A program made the translations under genes and the position numbers. Positions 17,138 to 24,087 of a DNA stretch of 64,000 nucleotides are shown here, in pieces. The notes under the pieces were generated by a model. It had not been told where the DNA came from and did not search any database. It saw nothing but the letters and a program-made list of their open reading frames with translations. Position 1 is the first letter of the stretch. Every line of letters starts with the position of its first letter. The stretch comes from Corynebacterium hansenii (lineage in GTDB: Bacteria; Actinomycetota; Actinomycetes; Mycobacteriales; Mycobacteriaceae): positions 2,294,001 to 2,358,000 of the forward strand of contig NZ_CP047211.1 of assembly GCF_030408795.1 (NCBI RefSeq), given 5' to 3'.

Positions 17138-17914
17138 GCGGCGGCTGCGCTGCGAAAAGTCCCGCAGGGCGCGGAGGAAGTCGATGCGGCGGAACTCCGG
17201 CCAGTAGGTGTCGGTGAACCAGATCTCCGAATAGGCCGACTGCCACAGCAGGAAACCGCTGAGCCGCTGCTCCCCCGAGGTGCGGATGACCAGGTCCGGG
17301 TCCGGCTGCCCCGAGGTGTACAGGTGGCGGCCGATGGCCTCCGGCGTGATCCGCTCGACGATGTCGGCGGCCTCGGCCCCCTCGTCCACGGCGTCGCCGA
17401 TGATCCGCCGCACGGCGTCGACGATCTCCTGCCGGCCGCCGTAGCCGACCGCGATGTTGACCTGGATGCCCGTGTTGCCCGCCGTGAGCTTCTCGTCCCG
17501 GCGCAGGCGGTCGGCCATGTCGTCGGGAAGCAGCTCCAGGTGGCCCACCATCCGCAGCCGGATGTCCTGCCCCGCGTCGGCGAGCTCGTCGGCGACGTCG
17601 CCGATGATGCCGAACAGCAGCTCCAGCTCGTCGGCCGACCGGCGGAGATTCTCCGTCGACAGCAGGTAGATGGTCACCAGATCGACGTCCTGCTCCGAAC
17701 ACCAGGACACGAATTCCGCGATCTTGCGGGCGCCCACCCGATGCCCGTGGCTGACGTCGGTGAACCCGGCCTCGCGGGCCCACCGGCGATTGCCGTCGGC
17801 CATCACGGCCACGTGGTTCGGGCGCGGCAGGCCCACGAGCGAACGGGCCAGCCGGCGCTCGTAGAGCGGGTACGCCAGGCGCGCGAGCACCCGCGGAACT
17901 TGGAACGGTTTCAC
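17126..17914 (-). CDS. uppS: isoprenyl (polyprenyl) diphosphate synthase, cis type
   Basis: A 262-residue cis-prenyltransferase that condenses isopentenyl diphosphate units to make the lipid carrier for cell-wall synthesis. The catalytic motif is 'HVAVMADGNRRWA' with D40. Further family blocks are 'STENLRRSADE', 'NIAVGYGGRQEIVDAVR', 'DLVIRTSGEQRLSGFLLWQ' and 'YSEIWFTDTYWPEF'. The start is GTG 17914, seven bases after a TAGACT -10, so leaderless. The frame is open far upstream through the antisense of aroG and is rejected. Mycobacteria have a short-chain and a decaprenyl paralogue; which one this is cannot be decided here. Confidence 0.95.
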   Translation of the reverse strand: MKPFQVPRVLARLAYPLYERRLARSLVGLPRPNHVAVMADGNRRWAREAGFTDVSHGHRVGARKIAEFVSWCSEQDVDLVTIYLLSTENLRRSADELELLFGIIGDVADELADAGQDIRLRMVGHLELLPDDMADRLRRDEKLTAGNTGIQVNIAVGYGGRQEIVDAVRRIIGDAVDEGAEAADIVERITPEAIGRHLYTSGQPDPDLVIRTSGEQRLSGFLLWQSAYSEIWFTDTYWPEFRRIDFLRALRDFSQRSRRFGR

Positions 17915-17921
17915 GCGGCCG

Positions 17922-17927
17922 AGTCTA
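17922..17927 (-). promoter_or_regulatory. -10 element of the leaderless uppS promoter
   Basis: TAGACT on the minus strand ends seven bases before the GTG at 17914. Confidence 0.55.
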
Positions 17928-17958
17928 CCGGGCGCGTGCGATCGCCCGACGTCTCGGG

Positions 17959-19068
17959 TCAGGCCCGCTGCGGGCCGCCGCCCCGGGCTTCGCGGCGCGC
18001 GCGGACGGCGTCGGCCAGCTCGTGGAGCAGCACGTCCGTCGTGCCCCAGTCGATGCACGCATCGGTGACGGACTGGCCGTACTTCAGGCCCTCGCGGCCG
18101 TTGACCACCTTCTGGTTGCCGCCCTCGATGAACGACTCGATCATGATGCCGTCGATGCCGTCGTCGCCCGACGCGATCTGCCCGGCGATCTCGCGGACGA
18201 CCTCCGCCTGGCGGACCTCCGACTTGCCGGAGTTGGCGTGGCTGGCGTCGACCATCAGCGACCGCGGCATGCCGGACTTCTCCAGGCGGTTCTTCGCCTC
18301 GGCGACGTGCTCGGGGCCGTAATTCGGGCCGCCCGTGCCGCCGCGCAGGATGATGTGGCAGTTGGCGTTGCCGGCGGTCTCCACGACCGCCGCGCCGCCG
18401 TCGTCGTTCATGCCGAAGAAGAAGTGCGGGTTGGCCGCCGACACCAGCGAATCGACCGCGACCTGCACGTTGCCGTCGGTGCCGTTCTTGAACCCGATGG
18501 GCATGGACAGCCCCGACGCCAGCTGGCGGTGCACCTGAGACTCGGTGGTCCGCGCGCCGATCGCGCCCCACGCCACCGCGTCGGCGATGTACTGCGGGCT
18601 GTTGGGCTCGAGGAACTCCGCGCCGACCGGCAGACCGACCTGCAGCACCTCGATCAGCAGCTCGCGCGCCATGCGCAGACCGTCGAGGATGGCGAAGGAG
18701 CCGTCCATGTGCGGGTCGTTGATCAGGCCCTTCCACCCGACCGTGGTGCGCGGCTTCTCGAAGTACACGCGCATGACGACGAGCAGGTCGTCCTTCAGTT
18801 CGTCCGCCACGGCCTTGAGGCGGCGCGCGTAATCGACCGCGGCCTCGGCGTCGTGGACCGAGCAGGGGCCGACGACGACCAGAAGGCGGTCATCCTCGTT
18901 GGCGATGACGTCGGCGATCGCGCGGCGGGCGACCTCCACGTCATTCGCCAGCTCATCGCCGAGCGGGACGTCGGAACGCAACTGCCTCGGGGACGGGAGA
19001 TCGTGGAACGCGACGACGCGCTGATTCGAAGTCGAAGCCGGGTTTTCCAGGGAAGTCGGGGGCGTCAT
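17959..19068 (-). CDS. aroG: 3-deoxy-7-phosphoheptulonate (DAHP) synthase, type I
   Basis: A 369-residue enzyme joining phosphoenolpyruvate and erythrose 4-phosphate, the first step of aromatic amino acid synthesis. Seen: 'LLVVVGPCSVHDAEAAVDYA' (metal-binding Cys and PEP loop), 'RVYFEKPRTTVGWKGLINDP', 'GARTTESQVHRQLASGL', 'GFKNGTDGN', 'LRGGTGGPNY', 'VDASHANSGK' and 'GIMIESFIEGGNQ'. This is the microbial AroG/AroF/AroH class, normally feedback-inhibited by Phe, Tyr or Trp; which one is not readable here. The long structured leader (19069-19254) suggests control by attenuation or a riboswitch-like element. Confidence 0.95.
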   Translation of the reverse strand: MTPPTSLENPASTSNQRVVAFHDLPSPRQLRSDVPLGDELANDVEVARRAIADVIANEDDRLLVVVGPCSVHDAEAAVDYARRLKAVADELKDDLLVVMRVYFEKPRTTVGWKGLINDPHMDGSFAILDGLRMARELLIEVLQVGLPVGAEFLEPNSPQYIADAVAWGAIGARTTESQVHRQLASGLSMPIGFKNGTDGNVQVAVDSLVSAANPHFFFGMNDDGGAAVVETAGNANCHIILRGGTGGPNYGPEHVAEAKNRLEKSGMPRSLMVDASHANSGKSEVRQAEVVREIAGQIASGDDGIDGIMIESFIEGGNQKVVNGREGLKYGQSVTDACIDWGTTDVLLHELADAVRARREARGGGPQRA

Positions 19069-19254
19069 GGCCAGTGCCTTTCGGGGGTTTCGGTGATTGT
19101 CTGCGCCGGTCGCCGCCCTCCGGCAATGGGCCGGATACGACGAAAGGCAGCTACCCGTGGAATACGGGTGCTGCCTTCGGGGCTCCGGCTTGCGCGTGGC
19201 GATTTCAGGGATGCATGACTGACGGGGTCAGCTGCCGGAGCCCCTCGTAAAATA
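19069..19254 (-). promoter_or_regulatory. structured 5' leader of aroG with upstream -10
   Basis: Minus strand: a TATTTT -10 at 19254-19249 is followed at 19244-19235 by GGGGCTCCGG, which pairs perfectly with CCGGAGCCCC at 19188-19179, closing a 46-nt loop that itself holds a CTGAC/GTCAG hairpin. Directly behind comes a second strong hairpin (AAGGCAGC and ACCCGT arms, about 19178-19145) ending in a short T-rich run (TTTCGTCG). The order closed domain, then terminator-like hairpin, then gene suggests transcription attenuation. I know of no named RNA class with this pattern. Confidence 0.5.
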
Positions 19255-19282
19255 AAATCGCCAGTTGCGCATGCCGCGAATC

Positions 19283-19660
19283 CTAATCCTTGGAACGACG
19301 TTCCCGCAATTCGGGCTCCCCCGAGAAGCGGTCCTCGACGATCGCCTCGCCGTCGACGCCGCCCGAACGCCCGTGCTCGGCCATCGCCCGGTCGATCGCC
19401 TCGACGTCGAACGGATCCATGCCGTGCTCCTCCGCGAAGGCGCGCCGGCGGCGCAACCGCTTCATGCGGCGGGTCAGATCGAAACCGATCAGCAGAATGG
19501 TGACCAGCAGCAGCACGATGACGAGCAGGCCGATCGGCGACGCCTTGCCGAAATCGGCGCCCATCGGGCCGACCGGGTTCTGCGCCAGCAGGGTCACGTC
19601 CAAGGCGGCGTCGGCCGCGGCGGCGTTCCAGAGTTCCATTGCCTGGGGCATGTCAGCCAT
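19283..19660 (-). CDS. small single-TM membrane protein downstream of mca
   Basis: A 125-residue protein with one clear membrane helix ('IGLLVIVLLLVTILLIGF'), followed by a positive patch (TRRMKRLRRRR) and a soluble acidic C-terminal tail, so the tail is probably cytoplasmic. It lies 40 bases after mca on the same strand and is likely co-transcribed. A small membrane protein at this place beside mca is also seen in mycobacteria (Rv1081c region). Function unknown. Start taken at the second ATG (MADMPQ); the first is one codon earlier. Confidence 0.75.
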   Translation of the reverse strand: MADMPQAMELWNAAAADAALDVTLLAQNPVGPMGADFGKASPIGLLVIVLLLVTILLIGFDLTRRMKRLRRRRAFAEEHGMDPFDVEAIDRAMAEHGRSGGVDGEAIVEDRFSGEPELRERRSKD

Positions 19661-19700
19661 CATTCCTTAATGCTCTGCGGCGGGGTCAGCCGCGGATCCG

Positions 19701-20576
19701 TCACTCGGTGGAATCGTCCGGTTCGATGCCCGCGAACAGGTCATCCTCCGGCAGGGAAGTGCGCACCCTCGTGCGCGCCAACTCGAATTCTTCCGTCGGC
19801 CATACCTTACGCTGCACGTCCGTGGGCACCGCAAAGAAAGGCCCGTTGGGGTCGATCTGCGTGGCGTGGGCCCGCAGCGCATCGTCGCGGGCGTCGAAGA
19901 AGTCGGCGCACGGGATCTGCGTGGTCACCCGCTCCATGATGTCGCCGCGCGTCGACACCCAGCGCTTCAGCGGCTCGCCCAACGGGCTCAGCAGATTCCG
20001 CTCCACGTAGTAGGCGTCGAGGGCCAGCAGGCGGCGCCGCACGAAACCGTGCGTGTAGTACATCTTCTTGATCTCCCACGGCTCCCCCAGCTCCGGGTAC
20101 GCGTCGGCCGCCGCCTCCGTCCACGCCCGCACCGACACGATGTGCGTCATGATGTGGTCCGGATGCGGGTAGCCGCCGTTTTCGTCGTAGGTGATCAGGA
20201 CGTGCGGGCGGAACTCGCGGATCACCCGGATCAGCGGCTTGACCGCCTCCTCGACGTTCTCGCGGGCGAAGCAGCCGTCGGGAAGCACCGGCGTCGGGGA
20301 ACCCGACGGCAGACCGGAATCGACGAAGCCCAGCCACCGGTGCTGCACCCCGAGCACTCGCGCGGCCTCCGCCATCTCGGCGACGCGCACCTCCGCGATG
20401 TTGTCCACGACCTCCGGGCGATCCATCGCCGGGTTGAGGATGCTGCCGCGCTCCCCGCCCGTCAGCGTCACGACCATGACCTCATGGCCCTCCGCGGCAT
20501 AGCGCGCCATCGTCGCCGCGCCCTTGCTCGACTCGTCATCGGGATGGGCGTGGACCGCCATCAAACGCAGGCTCAT
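19701..20576 (-). CDS. mca: mycothiol S-conjugate amidase
   Basis: A 291-residue zinc amidase that cleaves mycothiol adducts of toxins into a mercapturic acid, which is exported, and GlcN-Ins, which is recycled. The LmbE/MshB-type zinc motif is '[13 protein letters not shown]'; the third ligand is in '[12 protein letters not shown]'. It also has '[12 protein letters not shown]' and 'DSGLPSGSP'. The mycothiol system is restricted to actinobacteria. MshB deacetylase is the close relative; the '[12 protein letters not shown]' region and greA/DUF4307 neighbours favour Mca. The start has GGAAGGA upstream and a TAGACT -10 at 20624-20619. Confidence 0.92.
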   Translation of the reverse strand: MSLRLMAVHAHPDDESSKGAATMARYAAEGHEVMVVTLTGGERGSILNPAMDRPEVVDNIAEVRVAEMAEAARVLGVQHRWLGFVDSGLPSGSPTPVLPDGCFARENVEEAVKPLIRVIREFRPHVLITYDENGGYPHPDHIMTHIVSVRAWTEAAADAYPELGEPWEIKKMYYTHGFVRRRLLALDAYYVERNLLSPLGEPLKRWVSTRGDIMERVTTQIPCADFFDARDDALRAHATQIDPNGPFFAVPTDVQRKVWPTEEFELARTRVRTSLPEDDLFAGIEPDDSTE

Positions 20577-20618
20577 GCGGTGTCCTTCCAGTCCGGTACC
20601 TGTTCCGACGTCCCGTAC

Positions 20619-20624
20619 AGTCTA
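20619..20624 (-). promoter_or_regulatory. -10 element of mca
   Basis: TAGACT on the minus strand, about 43 bases before the mca ATG, leaves a short leader with a GGAAGGA ribosome site. Confidence 0.45.
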
Positions 20625-20671
20625 CGGGGCCGATCCGCCGCCCCCGACGCGGGTCGCGACCAAACGTCCGA

Positions 20672-20677
20672 TACAGT
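20672..20677 (+). promoter_or_regulatory. -10 element of the leaderless DUF4307 gene
   Basis: TACAGT ends seven bases before ATG 20685; no SD is present. It is divergent from the mca promoter. Confidence 0.55.
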
Positions 20678-20684
20678 TGGGGGC

Positions 20685-21173
20685 ATGTCGGACACGAAGG
20701 CCTCCAACGCCGACCGCGGTCGCGGTCGCGACAACCGAGCCACCGCCGCCAAACGCAGCGCCCGCTACGGCGACACCAACCGCCGCCTGCCGGGCAAGCT
20801 GCTCGTCGTGGGCATCGTGGGCATGCTGATCATCGCCATGGTCTACGTCTTCGTCCAGATGAACCGCGTGTCCACGCCCGACGTCACCGCCACGCAGGCC
20901 GGCTGGGCGCGGGAAAAGGGCCGCGAGGACGACGTGTTCATCTTCACCCTCGACGTCACCCGCGAAGACCCGTCGCGCGACGCGTACTGCATCATCTACG
21001 CCCTCAACTACGACGTCGCCGAAGTCGGCCGCCGCGACGTCTTCGTCCCCGCCGGCGGCCCCAAGACCGTCCGCATCGACGTGCCCATCCAGACCCGCGA
21101 GCAGGCCGTCGCCGGAGACGTCTACGGCTGCTCCACCGAAATGCCCGGGTTCCTGGACCGCAAGGCGTCGTAA
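20685..21173 (+). CDS. DUF4307 family membrane-anchored protein
   Basis: A 162-residue protein with a basic N-terminal tail of about 45 residues, one membrane helix ('LLVVGIVGMLIIAMVYVFV') and an extracytoplasmic beta-rich domain with two cysteines ('DAYCIIYALNYDVAEVGRRD' and 'VYGCSTEMPG') that could form a disulfide. Divergent from mca, the same layout as the mycobacterial Rv1082-Rv1083 pair. Function unknown. The start is supported by the leaderless -10. Confidence 0.82.
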   Translation: MSDTKASNADRGRGRDNRATAAKRSARYGDTNRRLPGKLLVVGIVGMLIIAMVYVFVQMNRVSTPDVTATQAGWAREKGREDDVFIFTLDVTREDPSRDAYCIIYALNYDVAEVGRRDVFVPAGGPKTVRIDVPIQTREQAVAGDVYGCSTEMPGFLDRKAS

Positions 21174-21286
21174 AGCGGCCCCATCCACCGGGCCCCGGGT
21201 GAACGACGCTTCCACGCGCCGCCGCCCGAAATCCGCCGACGCCCCGCCGAACGGCGCGCGGTTAACGCCACATGACCACCCGGTGG

Positions 21287-21292
21287 TATCCT
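21287..21292 (+). promoter_or_regulatory. -10 element of greA
   Basis: TATCCT lies downstream of a weak TTAACG -35 (21262-21267). Start of transcription is expected near 21299, directly before the leader hairpin. Confidence 0.45.
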
Positions 21293-21304
21293 GACCCCGT
21301 TCAC

Positions 21305-21326
21305 GGCCCCGGCTGGGGCCGATTTT
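21305..21326 (+). terminator. terminator-like hairpin inside the greA leader
   Basis: GGCCCC-GGCT-GGGGCC (21305-21320) is followed by GATTTTT, a classical intrinsic terminator, about 80 bases before the greA start. A second hairpin (GGGCTGGCCAGCCC, then TTTT) follows near 21337-21355. Much greA transcription may stop here. Confidence 0.55.
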
Positions 21327-21403
21327 TCATATTCCGGGCTGGCCAGCCCAGCTTTTCCGCCGATCGACGACCCGTCGACGGCGATGCAGACCAAGGAGGC
21401 ACC

Positions 21404-21910
21404 ATGACCGACTCCAACAACCCGTGGCTCACGCAGGAGTCCTACGACAAGCTGAAGTCCGAGCTTGACGCCCTGTACGAGAACCGCCCCATCATCGCCG
21501 CCGAGATCAACGAACGCCGCGAAGAGGGCGACCTGAAGGAGAACGCCGGTTACGACGCCGCCCGCGAGCAGCAGGGCCAGGAGGAGGCGCGCATCCGCTA
21601 CCTCGAGGACCTGCTGCAGCGCGCCACCGTCGGCGAGACCCCGCAGGAATCGGGCGTTGCGCTGGTCGGCACCGTCGTGCACGTCTACTACGACGGCGAC
21701 GAGGACGACAAGGAGACCTTCCTCATCGGCACCCGCGGCGCGGATTCGTCCAACCCGAACCTGGAGACCTACTCCACCGATTCGCCGCTCGGCCGCGCCC
21801 TGGTCGGCGCGAAGGAGGGCGAGACCCGCACCTACAAGTCCCCCACCGGCGACGAGGTCGAGGTCACCCTGATCAAGGCCGAGCCGTACGACCCGGAGTT
21901 CCAGGACTAA
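21404..21910 (+). CDS. greA: transcription elongation factor GreA
   Basis: A 168-residue factor that enters the RNA polymerase secondary channel and stimulates cleavage of backtracked RNA. The N-terminal coiled coil carries the acidic tip ('[19 protein letters not shown]', with D and E of the catalytic pair) and the C-terminal FKBP-like domain ends in '[17 protein letters not shown]'. Slightly longer than the E. coli protein, as in other actinobacteria. A strong AAGGAGG site precedes ATG 21404. The leader carries one or two terminator-like hairpins, suggesting autoregulation. Confidence 0.95.
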   Translation: MTDSNNPWLTQESYDKLKSELDALYENRPIIAAEINERREEGDLKENAGYDAAREQQGQEEARIRYLEDLLQRATVGETPQESGVALVGTVVHVYYDGDEDDKETFLIGTRGADSSNPNLETYSTDSPLGRALVGAKEGETRTYKSPTGDEVEVTLIKAEPYDPEFQD

Positions 21911-21946
21911 GTTCCGGTTCGGTCGGCTGTTCCGGCCCCACACCTC

Positions 21947-22014
21947 CAGATGCGCCAGTTCCAGGCAGGTGCGCCCGTTGCAACGGGTGTATCTGCCTGG
22001 AACTGGCGCATCTG
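21947..22014. repeat. 68-nt palindromic element, copy 1
   Basis: 34-nt arms meet at a CCCGTTG/CAACGGG centre. The outer 22 bp (beginning CAGATGCGCCAGTTCC) are perfect and the only three mismatches in the inner part are G-U pairs, so it folds as an uninterrupted RNA stem. It sits 36 bases after the greA stop. Confidence 0.8.
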
Positions 22015-22065
22015 CGCATCAGCGCGGCCAGTCCGGCCACGCAGGTCGGCAGCGAGGCCAATATC

Positions 22066-22201
22066 GCGGTGTTGCGCGGTCGGCTGAGGTCGGCATTGAG
22101 CTGCGGTCGCCCGTGGCGAGGTCGGCCGTGGTCGCGGTGTTGCGAGGTCGGCCGTGGTCGGCATTGAGCTGCGGTCGGCATCGATACGAGCGGCGGAGGT
22201 T
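22066..22201. repeat. imperfect tandem duplication, period 68 bp
   Basis: GCGGTGTTGCG recurs at 22066 and 22134, and GTCGGCATTGAGCTGCGGTC at 22089 and 22157, always 68 bp apart, with some changes between them. Confidence 0.65.
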
Positions 22202-22216
22202 CATTCCTCCGCCGCT
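22189..22216. terminator. GC-rich hairpin
   Basis: An 11-bp perfect stem (AGCGGCGGAGG/CCTCCGCCGCT) with a 6-nt loop, followed by TCTGCTTT. It may terminate plus-strand transcripts entering from greA. Confidence 0.45.
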
Positions 22217-22391
22217 TCTGCTTTGCGACGCCCACCTCCCCCGCGTTCGCCGCCCCCGAAATGGAACAGCGCCGCGGCAATTCGTGGCGCAACTACGCCC
22301 CGGCATCCGACTGCAGCTGCTCGACGACGCATATCGGGGCCAACCCCACCCGCAATGGCCGCCCACGTCGAGCACCACCTCCGCCACGGCC

Positions 22392-22459
22392 CAGATGCGC
22401 CAGTTCCGTGCAGATGCGCCTGTTGCAATGGGCGCATCTGCCTGTAACTGGCGCATCTG
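22392..22459. repeat. 68-nt palindromic element, copy 2
   Basis: Same size and same outer sequence (CAGATGCGCCAGTT) as copy 1, with GTTG/CAAT at the centre. Several mismatches within the arms show divergence between the copies. Lies between greA and the BI-1 gene. Confidence 0.75.
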
Positions 22460-22518
22460 CGGAGCGGGGTGGGTGCACGCGTAGGAGCAACGGGGCGGGG
22501 GCGAGTTAGGGCACGGGA

Positions 22519-22546
22519 AAGGGCCCCGGCGTGAACCGGGGCCCTT
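22519..22546 (-). terminator. terminator of the BI-1 family gene
   Basis: AAGGGCCCCGG/CCGGGGCCCTT, perfect 11-bp stem with a 6-nt loop, 74 bases beyond the stop of the minus-strand gene. Confidence 0.6.
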
Positions 22547-22619
22547 CGACCTCTCGGCGGATCATCTCCGCCGGTGCGCATCTTTCGGCGCCGGACTCGA
22601 AAGTCCGGCAGACCGGGCG

Positions 22620-23501
22620 CTAATCCCTGAAGTAGGACAGCAGACGCAGAATCTCGATGTACAGCCACACCAGGGTGACGGCCAGACCCAGCGCAACGCC
22701 CCACGCGTAGGTGGCGGGCGCGCCGGCGCGGACCAGCTTGTCCGCCTGATCGAAGTCGAGGAGGAAACTGAACGCCGCCAGACCGATGCAGACCAGCGAG
22801 AAGATGATCGCGATCGGGCCGCCGTCGCGCAGCGGGGACATGCCGGTGAAGAAGGCCAGCAAAAAGTTGCCCACCATCAGGACCACGACGCCGATGAGGG
22901 CGGCCATCATGAAGCGCGTGAACTTCGGGGTGACGCGGATGGCACCCGACTTGTAGACCCACAGCATGCCCGCGAACACGCCGATGGTCGCGATGACCGC
23001 CTGCGAAATCAGGGCGAAACCGTTGGAGCCCGCGACGTTGAAGCCGGCGAAGAGGAAACTGACGCCGCCGACGAGGAGGCCCTCGAACACCGCGTAGGTC
23101 AGGGTGACCGGGGCGGAGCCGAACTTCTTGCCGAAGGTGGAGATCAGCACCATGATCAGGCCGCCGATCGCACCGACGATGGTGAGCATCATGGAGAGGC
23201 CGAGGCTGACGAACTGGGCGATGGCGAAGTTCACCGCGGCGAGCGCCACGATGACCGCCAGCGTGATGCCGGTCTTCGACACGACGTCGTCGACCGTCAT
23301 CGGGCGGGCGTCCTGCATCTGCTGCGGGGCGCCGTACTGCTCCTGGCCATAAGCACCCTGACCGTACGGGTCCTGGCCATAACCGCCCGGACCGTAGCCA
23401 CCCGGGCCGTACTGCTGCTGCCCGTAGTGGTGGGCTCCGGCCTGGCCGCGGGCGACGGTCTTGGTGAGCGAGCTGAATGCGGGGTTACTGCTTTCGCGCA
23501 C
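22620..23501 (-). CDS. Bax inhibitor-1/YccA family membrane protein
   Basis: A 293-residue inner-membrane protein. The N-terminal 70 residues are cytoplasmic and rich in Gly, Tyr and Gln, with GPGGYGQ-like repeats. The rest has about seven membrane helices ending in 'WGVALGLAVTLVWLYIEILR' and the acidic 'FLLDFDQADKLV', typical of the BI-1/YccA family, some members of which are pH-sensitive calcium channels. Start GTG 23501 with GGAAGGA upstream. The frame extends much further up without family content. Physiological role in actinobacteria is unknown. Confidence 0.88.
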   Translation of the reverse strand: MRESSNPAFSSLTKTVARGQAGAHHYGQQQYGPGGYGPGGYGQDPYGQGAYGQEQYGAPQQMQDARPMTVDDVVSKTGITLAVIVALAAVNFAIAQFVSLGLSMMLTIVGAIGGLIMVLISTFGKKFGSAPVTLTYAVFEGLLVGGVSFLFAGFNVAGSNGFALISQAVIATIGVFAGMLWVYKSGAIRVTPKFTRFMMAALIGVVVLMVGNFLLAFFTGMSPLRDGGPIAIIFSLVCIGLAAFSFLLDFDQADKLVRAGAPATYAWGVALGLAVTLVWLYIEILRLLSYFRD

Positions 23502-23692
23502 GTCGTCCTTCCTTCCGGCCTTCTTACGGCCGAGTGTGAATTGTCTTACGAGACGTATAACGGTTGAACCCCCTCGATTGTTCCCGACGCCGGGGCATTT
23601 CGCAGCGGGACATTCCGGCCTCATCCCCCACCCCGGAGCGTAGGATCGGAACGACAACGAAAAACGCAGAAACCGACGGCGAGGAGGACGAC

Positions 23693-24019
23693 ATGCCCGG
23701 CGATTACGACGCCGACACCACCGGCGACTTCGACGAAAACACCCTCGACGGCTCCGAAGGCCTCGACGCGGACCACATGACCGGCGACGGCGAAAACTAC
23801 GTGATGGACCCGCCGGAACGCTGGCGCGGCGCCGAACCCCACGACACGCTCGACCGCAGGCTCGCCGAAGAGAAGCCCGACGTCGATCCCGACGACGATC
23901 CGGACGTCGACCCCGAAATGCGCTACGGCGACGTCGACGGCCACGAGCCCTTCGAATTCGGCGAAAGCGGCAACCGCGACCCCGACCGCAGCCGCCGCCT
24001 CGGCCACACGGAGAACTGA
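23693..24019 (+). CDS. DUF5709-like acidic protein
   Basis: A 108-residue very acidic, soluble protein with no cysteine or membrane segment. 'DENTLDGSEGLDADHM', 'VMDPPERWRGAEPHDTLDRR' and 'LAEEKPDVDPDDDPDVDPEM' follow the DUF5709 pattern seen in many actinobacteria. GAGGAGG precedes the ATG, and TAGGAT at 23641-23646 may be its -10. It is divergent from the BI-1 gene. Function unknown; probably largely disordered. Confidence 0.72.
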   Translation: MPGDYDADTTGDFDENTLDGSEGLDADHMTGDGENYVMDPPERWRGAEPHDTLDRRLAEEKPDVDPDDDPDVDPEMRYGDVDGHEPFEFGESGNRDPDRSRRLGHTEN

Positions 24020-24074
24020 CGGCTGTGCGCGATACGTCGTAAAGCGAAACGGCCCCGGCGGGGCCGCCGCCGCG

Positions 24075-24080
24075 TACCAT
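24075..24080 (+). promoter_or_regulatory. -10 element of the leaderless gabD2 promoter
   Basis: TACCAT ends seven bases before ATG 24088. No SD is visible. Confidence 0.55.
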
Positions 24081-24087
24081 CGCGGCC

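Larger units (their letters stand above)
21911..22619. other. 700 bp stretch without a gene, filled with repeats
   Basis: I see no credible coding frame. It contains two copies of a 68-nt palindromic element, a tandem 68-bp duplication, one more GC-rich hairpin and the terminator of the BI-1 gene. Lower-strand frames across it are low-complexity shadows of the repeats. Confidence 0.6.

Noticed and set aside
19150..19260. Plus-strand small RNA with terminator-like end between aroG and its neighbour
   Set aside because: The same inverted repeats make a better leader on the aroG strand, where a -10 lies at the right place; no plus-strand promoter was found.
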